Part shown: positions 56,083-64,000 of the stretch, piece after piece
Position numbering within the stretch: the first letter of the stretch is position 1
Layout: every line of letters starts with the position of its first letter
From: Anastrepha obliqua
Lineage: Eukaryota; Arthropoda; Insecta; Diptera; Tephritidae
Length of the DNA stretch: 64,000 bases
Assembly: GCF_027943255.1 (NCBI RefSeq)
Contig: NC_072893.1
Coordinates: forward strand, 64,140,001-64,204,000
Direction: 5' to 3'
Program-made: the position numbers and the translations under genes
The notes under the pieces: generated by a model
The model's input: the letters and a program-made list of their open reading frames with translations, nothing else
Databases searched by the model: none
Told to the model about the DNA's origin: nothing

Positions 56083-56335
56083 ACCGTAGCCGAATCGGTT
56101 GAGCCGTAACTACCATTCGGAAGTGCCTGTCCACATCATTTACCAGATGATTTCCTGGTGGCCGCCGTTGCCGAATAGGTTCAGCCGTAACTATCATTGG
56201 ATGGTGCCTGGACTCGAATCTCCGGTCATAAAACATCAAATGATAGAAAAAGGTTTTCTAATAGCGATCGCTCCTCAGCAGGCAATTGCAAACCTCTGAG
56301 TGTATTTCTGCCATTAAAAAGCTCCTCATGAAAAA
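56083..56335 (+). mobile_element. tRNA-derived SINE copy, sense, with partial head duplication
   Basis: The head occurs twice: a partial one at 56083-56125 (GTAGCCGAATCGGTTGAGCC) and a full one at 56155-56225 with B box ACTCGAATCTCC. The 'tttaccagatgatttcttgg' spacer is also doubled (56058 and 56140). The body then follows with 'tttctaatagcgatcgctcc' and 'aaaaagctcctcatgaaaa'. This is the only copy on the sense strand of rugose. Confidence 0.7.
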
Positions 56336-56559
56336 CCATAAAATAAAAAAATACAATAAATTTATATACGAAAATTTGGCAGAAATAGGTCAAAAAGAGC
56401 TAAAATTTGGCGTTGAGTTTTGGAAAAACCATCATTTAAAAAGAGACTGCGACTTTTCTCATTAAAAAATAAACGATAAATCGTCCGCGAAACAATGAAT
56501 TTACAGCGTCGTCGTTTCGGTGAGCAATTTATCTCTCGTGTCGGAGCAGTGGAGTTTTA

Positions 56560-56835
56560 TTTGTGGATGTACCTATATAAAGTCTAAATGCTTTGTAGAT
56601 CAATCAGCTTCGATTGAGGTATTGGTGGCTGCCAGTTACTAAAGTTATTCGCGAGGTACCTACCGAGGTCCTCCAGCAAGTCATTCAAAATTGGTGTTTA
56701 CGGATGACCGAATTACGGCGCAGTTGCGGCCAACATTTGTAAGGGACTATCATTAAAAATAAGTGCCATGAATGGTTCTACTCAAAAGTAATAACGATTG
56801 CGCAATCAATTTCAATTCTCGTTGTTTTATTTGAA
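56560..56835 (+). pseudogene. C-terminal relic of DDE transposase ('QDGATCHT' type)
   Basis: One + strand frame reads KVIREVPTEVLQQVIQNWCL, RMTELRRSCGQHL, then after a stop GTIIKNKCHEWFYSKVITIA. This is the tail that follows the last catalytic residue in the same kind of transposase as at 31006-31587 (pattern I..V..E.L..VI.NW..R.......G.H....IFK). Just upstream, a frame with FVDQSASIEVLVAA may be the preceding helix. No element ends were recognised. Confidence 0.6.
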
Positions 56836-57211
56836 TTTAAATTCTGATACATCTAAATTGATCATCCTTTACTTTGAAAAAATTACTTGATCCTGAAAAA
56901 CGGTTCACAAATCCGTAATCGACGTACTAAAATTAAGTTCTCGTGTCTCGGCGTTTTTGTGTTACTTGAACGTCTTAACAGTTGGAATATTCTTCATGCC
57001 TCAGCTGTAGCTTTTTATCGTGAAAGGTCTAACCATCTATGCTCATACTACATTCAGTTATAAACGGAACGTTTTTTTTTTCACCTTCATACAAGTGAGA
57101 AATATGGTTATTTTACTTTTTCACCGTTTTCTCTGTATTTGTTTTTTTATTTTTCACAATCACTTTCAAGTTTTTCATATTTTCACTTATCACTCTTTTC
57201 TCTCCTTGCAG

Positions 57212-57425
57212 TTCGAAACTTTTGGGTTTCATTTGTGAATTGGTTGAGACGTCACAAACCGTACAACAACATATGATACAGAATCGTGGATTCCTAGTCA
57301 TTTCGTTTATGTTGCAACGCTCGTCACGCGAACATTTAACTCTAGAAGTTTTGGGTTCATTCCTGAATTTAACCAAATATTTGGTGACATGTCTGTCGGC
57401 GAATAGTGATTTATTGCTGAAGCAG
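57212..57425 (+). CDS. rg: rugose/neurobeachin, helical region exon j
   Basis: The first base completes the Cys codon of 50071; then [60 protein letters not shown] and [11 protein letters not shown]. Human NBEA reads ATLLAFLVELLKSSVAMQEQ and GFLVIGYLLEKSSR at this place, so this part is less conserved than the ConA-like exons but alignable throughout. The acceptor is CCTTGCAG after a long pyrimidine tract; the donor is GTGAGT on a codon boundary. The next expected exon (NBEA continues LCDHILFNPAIW) is not found before the end of the window. Confidence 0.94.
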
Positions 57426-59338
57426 GTGAGTTTTGCGAATTCTCCAATTAAATGAAAGTGAAGAAAACTTAAGTTTTATATATCCTATATATATATATTG
57501 TATGTACGTATATATGAAATTGTGTATGTATGTATGCATGCATAAATATGTACATTTGTATACACTGCTGTAAGATGTGTGTTTGCGTGTATAAATTTGT
57601 GTGGCTATAACTTTTTTATATTCGAGTGAAATGTAAAATTTTACTTATACGCATACATATGTACACTTATAAGTAAATATATGCAAGTATGTATGTATAT
57701 AGATATTTAAGTACATATAACGTTACGTATTCGCTATGCGCCATAACTTGCGTGCGCATAGCGCGCATGGATGTCTGTACGTATGTATGTATAAATTGCC
57801 TTGTTCAAGTGCCTATAAATTTTTGACGTGCAAATAAATCGTAATTGGCTGTAACTTTTGCTGTAATTTTAATATAGGTATGCAAAAATAACATAACTGT
57901 ACTTAACAACGGTATTTTATAGCTTTAAGTAGGTCTTAAAAAGCAAATGAAAATAATGAAACTGCATGAAGTGTTTATTTTATCAACTTTAAAATTATTA
58001 ATTAATTTTCGTTTTGCTGTGGAGCAAATTCTATACATAACAGATACTTTTACTTAATTTTTTTTTCTTTTTTTGTTTTTCTTTTACTTAAATTGTCTTT
58101 ATAAATGTCTACAGTTAAGCGTGGCCTTGCGATTTCCGTATAAAAAAGTAAACATAATTTGGCTTAATTATAGTAGTTATTTATTTATTAACAGCATTTA
58201 TATATGTATGTATATGTATGTATTTACTATGCTAGTGAGTGGTTCTCTTATGTGCATAACCGGTTGCTTGCGCCCCACAAAATAGTTAGTTACATACATA
58301 TGTATGTATGTACATAAGTATGTATGCACATATGTATGTAAGTATGTATATACATATGTATGTATGTATGTATGTACATAAGTATGCAAATTTGTATCTT
58401 ATTTCCCCAATTCCCGTTTTCCCCAGCGCCACTGCTGAGTTTGTTTATACTTTCCTATGTATTTTTGCATTAGCTGTGTATTGGCTTGAATATTTTCTAT
58501 GACCCAACCCATTCCGGCGTTCGCCTCTCCTCTTTTTAACTCTACCCATTCAACCCTGACCCTGAAAGTGCCCCAAAATATCTTTTTTCATTATTTGTGT
58601 TATTGTTGCCTTGTAACTTCCCTTTAATGGAAATGCGCTGCCTTATACTACGTTATTCCTTGGTTAGTTGTTATGCGTATGCCATATTTTTGGCTATGGA
58701 AATTTTGCAAAATTTTCTTTGCCCTGTTTTGCATGGGATTCCTTGATGTTTATTGGCCTAACAGTTTTTCGTTTGTTTTTTCCAGAGAAAATTTATGTTT
58801 GTATACCAATATTTGGTTTCAAAATTTGTATATGCAAATCTAAAATAAATTCGCTTTATATTATATCTACCTTTTGAACTTTTCTTCTACATAGTGCTGC
58901 TCAAACCGATAACTAATCGAACTCTTTCTTTTTTACGATATCTCTTTCTTTTTCGCATTTCAAATATTTTTTGTTTGTTTCTTCTGAATGCCAAACAAAA
59001 CTCGATTTCTCAAAATTGCCGCACTCACTATCGCTTTCATCTTTCATGTGCATCGTAACATTTTATATAATAAACATCTGGCTGCTTTCGATACAATAAA
59101 AAACAAAAAACCAAAAAAAAAAAAAAAAAAAAAAAAAATTATTAAAATTTATTTACAATCAAAAATACGTCTATATCGTGACCCTTCATACTCGTATTAT
59201 ACATTAATTATAATTGTGGCCAAAACAATCCGAAAAACACGCGACCTGCGTTTTGCGATACAAAAACAACAAACTTTACCCGCTCAACACCTCTAACTAT
59301 CCAACTCTCAGTTCTATCAGGTGAAGAAATAAATCAAA
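57426..59338. other. intron with TATG-type microsatellites
   Basis: Donor GTGAGT, then TATG/TACATA-rich stretches at 57480-57560, 57640-57720 and 58196-58390, the last made almost wholly of TATG and its variants. A run of about 22 A lies at 59117-59138. Frames across these stretches are accidental. No gene. Confidence 0.7.
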
Positions 59339-59385
59339 ATCTTCTTCCGAGTTATTTGTTGCAAAATTGTTTATGCAAGAGCGAG

Positions 59386-59472
59386 CTTTCATACTTAAGT
59401 GTTTAAAAGCTTTCATACTTAAAAGTTTAAAAGCTTTCATATCAGCAGTTAAGAGCTTTCATACTTAAAGAT
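59386..59472. repeat. short tandem repeat, period about 24-28 bp
   Basis: Four units of 'agctttcatacttaaaagtt' type at about 59386, 59409, 59433 and 59454, with small length differences. Its function is unknown, if any. Confidence 0.75.
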
Positions 59473-62400
59473 AGTATTTTGAATAATATAAATAAGCTTT
59501 AAAATAATCGATTAACGGTTGTTTTGTCAATCTAAGCTTAGACTTTGTTAGTTTTCTTATTTATTTGAGTAATAAAAATTTATTTATTTTCAGCAAACTT
59601 TCGGTTTGTTATGTAGCTGATCGTAACTGGAAATCAACTTTGGCTTCCATTACAAAAATTATAGCTTTTCAGATTTCTATTTCCTTATAAAATGTTTTTT
59701 CCAACCAAAAAAAAAAATATTTTTCTAAATCTAAAAATTTGTTAATACATTTTTTACATACTATTTTTTTCAAATTTTTTGTTTTCGACCACTTCGATGG
59801 TTATTTATCAAATGTAGCTCAAATATTGTATATAAAATAATAATACCTGAGGGGCTCTGAGCATCTTCTCATGTATTATCAGCTAACTTCCTATTTGTTG
59901 ATGATATCAACTTCAAACTTGAGCCTAAACAAGCCAAAATATTGTATGCCTTAAAATTTTTAATTGCTAAACATTTTTCAAATTGTATTCAAAATTATTA
60001 ATATTTTTGAAATTTTGTCCTTCAAAATTCGGTAAACATTTTTAAATATTTTTTAATAAAATGATTCAATATTTTTGGAATTTTATTTTAAACTTGTTTT
60101 TGTTATTATTTAATAATTTAAATATAATTAAATGCAAGTGTTTAATCACTTAGTTGTTGAAATATTCGATGAAATTTGGTCGTTATTCTGTTAGTTAAAA
60201 AAAAATTAATATCCCAAAATTGTTGGGGACACTCCCTATAACATGAGCCTTATTTACTGCAATCGAATAAGCTAAAATTTGTTTTGCCAGAAAAAAAGAA
60301 CAAAAATTATAAAAAAATTTTTAATTTTATAAAAGAAGACTTACTAAATTTTTGAAATTTTATAAAAAAATGTTCAAAGTTATATTTAAACATGATTTAT
60401 TAAAAGTTTTGAAATTTTATAGGAAAATGGAAATTAATATTATATTTCTTTTTTGTTTTTTTTTTAAGTTAGTGTAATATTTTATATTATTCTAATAAAT
60501 AATAATAATAATAATATTTTTGAAAGAATTTTATATTATTTTTATATTATTTTCTTTTAAGTTGGAAAACACTTGTAAAATTGGCAGAAAAAAAGTATTA
60601 AAAATTTTAAAATTTGATAAAAAAAGGCTTACTAAATTTTTGGAAATTTTATAAAAACATTTTGAAGTTGAAATTTTTAAAGTTTTATTTAAAAATAATT
60701 TAATACAAGTTTTGAAATTTTACAGAAAAATGGAAATTAATATTTTTGAAAGAATTTTATATTATTTTCTTTTAAGTTAAAAAAAAAATTGTAAAATTGT
60801 CAGAAAAAAGGTTATTAAAAATTTTGAAATTTAATAAAAAAGGCTTACTAAATTTTTGGAAATTTTATAAAAAATTTTTAAAGTTGAAATTTTTAAACTT
60901 TTATTTAAACATGATTTATTAAAAGTTTGAAAATTTTATAGAAAAAAGGGAAATTAATATTTTTTGAACGAATTTTATATTATTTTCTTTTAAGTTGAAA
61001 AGAAATTGTAAAGGTTATTAGCAAAAACTCACATAGCTTCCAAACAGTGACCAATAATCACTTGAAATTTGCGCCATATGAGCTTCAAAATTTTCAAATT
61101 GTTGACAATTGATTCTGTTAACAAAAATTTTGAATACAATTTTTCAAATTTTATAAAAAAAAAATATTAATAAAAAAATTGTATATATTATTTTAAAAAT
61201 TTCACATGTCTTTAAACAAAAATTTCATTAAAATTTTCTTAAATAAAAATTATTAAAATTGAATAAATTATAAAAGAATTCTTAATTTATTTCATTAATT
61301 AATTATTTTGGAGGAATTTCGTTATTATTTACAAGTTAAAGAAAAAAGGTATTTGTCAAGATTGTCAGCGAAGCTCCCAAAGCTTCCAAACTGTCATCAG
61401 TAGTCAGTTCAAACTTGCGCCGTTTAAACAAAAATTGTACGCGCTTCAAAATTATATACATAAAAAATTTAATAGAACTAGAATTTTCAAATTATTAACA
61501 TTTGATTTATTTAACAAAAATTTGGAAAAAAATATTTCAAATTTAATAAAAAAAGTGTCCAAGAATTTTATTTTTTATTAAACAACAATTTTATATTTTA
61601 TTAAACAAAAATTTTATATTTTTTTTTTAATATTTTAATTTTCCTAAAATTTGCGTAAATAAAAATTATTTAATTAAAAACTATTAAAAACAAAAAAAAT
61701 TCTCGAAGTATATTTCCCGGTCTGTGATATACACGGCCTTTTTTGCAATATACTTTAGAGCGTATTTCTTTAAAACGATGCAAAAAAAGGCTAACATAGA
61801 AGCCATAACAAAAACTGCTGTTAAATTTTCGTTGACACTCATTTTTCAAATTTTATAAAAACTTCAATTTTGAGGTGTTGGAAATTTTATTTTAAAAATG
61901 TACTAGAATTCGAGAATTTTTATAATTTTTTTTTTATTGTACAATTTTTATAAAATAGTTAAATTCATTTAGGAGATTTTTTTTATTTTGTACAATTTAA
62001 AGGAAACAATATATTTTGCAAGATTGACAGCGGAAACTCACATAGCTTCCAAACTGTTAGCAGTAACCAGTCAAAACTCGCACCGTATTACATCATACAA
62101 AAATATTATGAGCTACAAATTAAAACAAATCATATTGTTGAAATTTTGTTGAGTTCGCAAAGAGTTCATTATGGAAAACAATTAGAAAAAAAAAACAAAT
62201 GTTTTTTAGTCTTAAAATTTTGTTAAAAAGTTTTGATTATAATGATTGAAATTTCATTAAAAAATGATTTTTTTTTATTTTAGTATAATTCTTGATTTTT
62301 TCATTTCCTTACTTTAATTGTTGTTTGAAATTTTATTAAAACAGGATTTTGTTTTTAATGTTTTAAAATTTTAGTATAACTTTTGAACTTTTCATTTGCT

Positions 62401-62950
62401 TACTTAAAATTTTTTTTTAATTTTAAAATTCTATAAAAAAATTTGAGTAACATTTTTTAACCTTTAAATTTTGATAAAAAGTTTTGAATATAATGTTCGA
62501 AATTTCATTAAAAAAGGGAATGTTCGTAATTTTTTTTTTTTACACATTTATACAATTTTTTTTATTTAAATATTCTATCAAATATATAATTTTTTTTATT
62601 ATTTTGAAGTTCTATCAAAAATATAATTTTTTTTTATTTTAAATCCTATTAAAAAATTTGATTAAAATTTTTTTAACCTTAAAATTTTGTTAAGCAAATG
62701 TGATTACAGCATTCAAGACTTCATAAAAAAAAGGATTTTTTTTTTAATTTTTTTAATTTTGAAATTCTATCAAATATATAATTTTTTTATTCTAAAATTC
62801 TATCATATTTTTTATTTTCTATATTTTTTTTATTTTAAACTTACTTACATTTTTTTTAAATATTATTTTAAAATTCTATCAAAAATATAATTTTTTTTTA
62901 TTTCAAAATTCTATCAAAAAATTTTGAGTAAAATTTTTGCAATTTTATTT
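59473..62950. repeat. AT-rich intron built of decayed repeats
   Basis: Very AT-rich sequence dominated by 'aaattttataaaaaa'-type motifs. At least three larger units are marked by 'ctcacatagcttccaaac' followed by a 'tcaaactcgcgccgt'-like phrase, at about 61029, 61379 and 62036. Between 60290 and 61010 a shorter pattern with 'aggcttactaaatttttgga' recurs (60340, 60626, 60840). From 62200 onward the pattern is 'aaaattctatcaaaaatata'. No gene is supported; the frame at 62687-62890 is low-complexity. Confidence 0.65.
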
Positions 62951-64000
62951 GAAAATGACTTTGTTGAAATTGTTTAGGAAACTTCTCGATATATATTCTA
63001 ATATTTTCTTCAAATATCGTCAAAAACAAAATTAAACTTTGAAAATATCGGAAACCAACTGCTGTATGAGTTTCAGTGACACTCACTGTATTTTCGTAAT
63101 TATTTTTTCTGTACATATTTTTATGTTTTTACTTAATTAAATTTATTTTTAAACGAAGCATTTTTCCAAAACGAAAAAAAAACATTAAAAATTAAAATTA
63201 TTTTGCTAATTCAGTTAAGAGAATATTTTTGGGTTCTTGACATTTAAACTAAAAATTTAAAGTGAGATTGTTTTTAATGTTTGCAAGTGAAACTCAAATA
63301 AAGTACAAATGTAGTACTAAATCTAAAAATCACTGGCAAAAGCATTTGATATGAGATACAGCCATCAAATTGTCCAAACTCTTGAAAATCTCTTCGCCGG
63401 GTTCTAAATATTTTATTGCGTCGTTCGAAAAAACAAAATTCACTGTAACTTTCTATGGCTACTCGAAATATTTTTTCTAAAAGCAGTTATAATATAAAGC
63501 CTAACATATTTTATGAAATCCCCGCTAACATACATATGTAGTTTGAAAGCTCGCTCTCCAAGTATGAAAATACAATAATAATACTAAATATCCTTAATGT
63601 GTTCTTCAAAATTATATGTTTTATACGTAAAATTAGTAAATCGTAAAATATTTGTAGTTACGTGTAAAATTTGGTTTCAAAAAAGTATTTAGTAGTTTTG
63701 AAAATTTTCGTATAGATTAAAGTTTTCTTGCCGCAAATCTCGTTAGTAGCGCTTTGAAGTTCAGCCTAGCTCATTGGAAAGTTGTAAAACTGTAAATAAA
63801 TTTATTGAAAATTTTTCGTAAGATTCGAATTATTTTAGTGTTCGAAGCTTTCGTTCACCACTCCATTCTCGTTGAACGTATCATATCTCATAAATATTTT
63901 ATTTTTCGTATTTTATCATTACTTAATACTTATTATATGTAGGTAGATCTCGCCCCAGCATTCAATTTCCGCTGGCAATCCGTAAATATTTGCTGGCTAA
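62951..64000. other. intron continuing past the window end
   Basis: AT-rich sequence with no recognised exon. The last 60 bases are GC-richer but do not translate into the expected neurobeachin continuation in any frame. Confidence 0.5.

Noticed and set aside
58196..58390. TATG-rich stretch as a possible satellite or regulatory array
   Set aside because: It is an ordinary compound microsatellite with interrupted units, common in fly introns.
63940..64000. GC-richer end of the window as the next rugose exon
   Set aside because: No frame gives the expected continuation (NBEA LCDHILFNPAIW) and a clear AG acceptor with matching phase was not found.

Overview
The window is a stretch of fly genome, about 64 kb, lying almost entirely inside one large gene read on the + strand: the orthologue of Drosophila rugose (rg, also known as DAKAP550), the insect neurobeachin. 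Ten coding segments can be placed with GT/AG junctions whose phases all agree (13018-13214, 33262-33383, 33969-34095, 36522-36641, 36745-36891, 38599-38655 or its longer form to 39073, 39259-39353, 46951-47091, 49932-50071, 57212-57425). Joined, they follow vertebrate NBEA through the N-terminal concanavalin-A-like domain and into the helical (armadillo-like) region behind it. Neither end of the gene is here: the first exon seen starts in mid-codon, and the last ends where NBEA continues for well over 2000 residues (PH-BEACH-WD40).

The organism is a higher dipteran. The rugose protein is fly-like, introns are AT-rich and long, and a tRNA-derived SINE with five recognisable copies, together with a mauritiana/rosa-type mariner, would fit a tephritid fruit fly. 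The family-level call is inference; no species can be named.

Layout. 1-13017: intron with a 2.2 kb Helentron-like element carrying an alternating 129/120 bp minisatellite, a frameshifted mariner, a LINE 3' fragment, a T-rich decayed tandem repeat, a mariner tail, a 1.68 kb IS630/Tc1-superfamily element with repeat-filled termini, and a LINE ORF1 remnant. 13215-33261: a 20 kb intron with a complete, uninterrupted mariner copy on the opposite strand, a LINE RNase H gene split by a 1.5 kb foldback element, a MITE, several LINE relics, a cecropia-type mariner relic, a SINE and a short Tc1/mariner derivative. 33262-39353: exon-dense part of the gene with a heptamer minisatellite and an AT-rich 150 bp tandem repeat between exons. 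39354-64000: long introns with further LINE, Tc1, SINE and TTAA-type insertions and a final AT-rich, repeat-derived intron.

Most sequence is thus old transposon debris and decayed intronic satellite, with the rugose exons as GC-richer islands. The points of most interest are a probable alternatively spliced, low-complexity insert in rugose at the [14 protein letters not shown] junction, a nearly identical inverted mariner pair flanking a rugose exon (one copy with an open transposase gene), the repeat-ended IS630/Tc1-type element, and nested insertions whose target duplications can be read directly. No CRISPR, operon or other prokaryotic feature is expected or seen.
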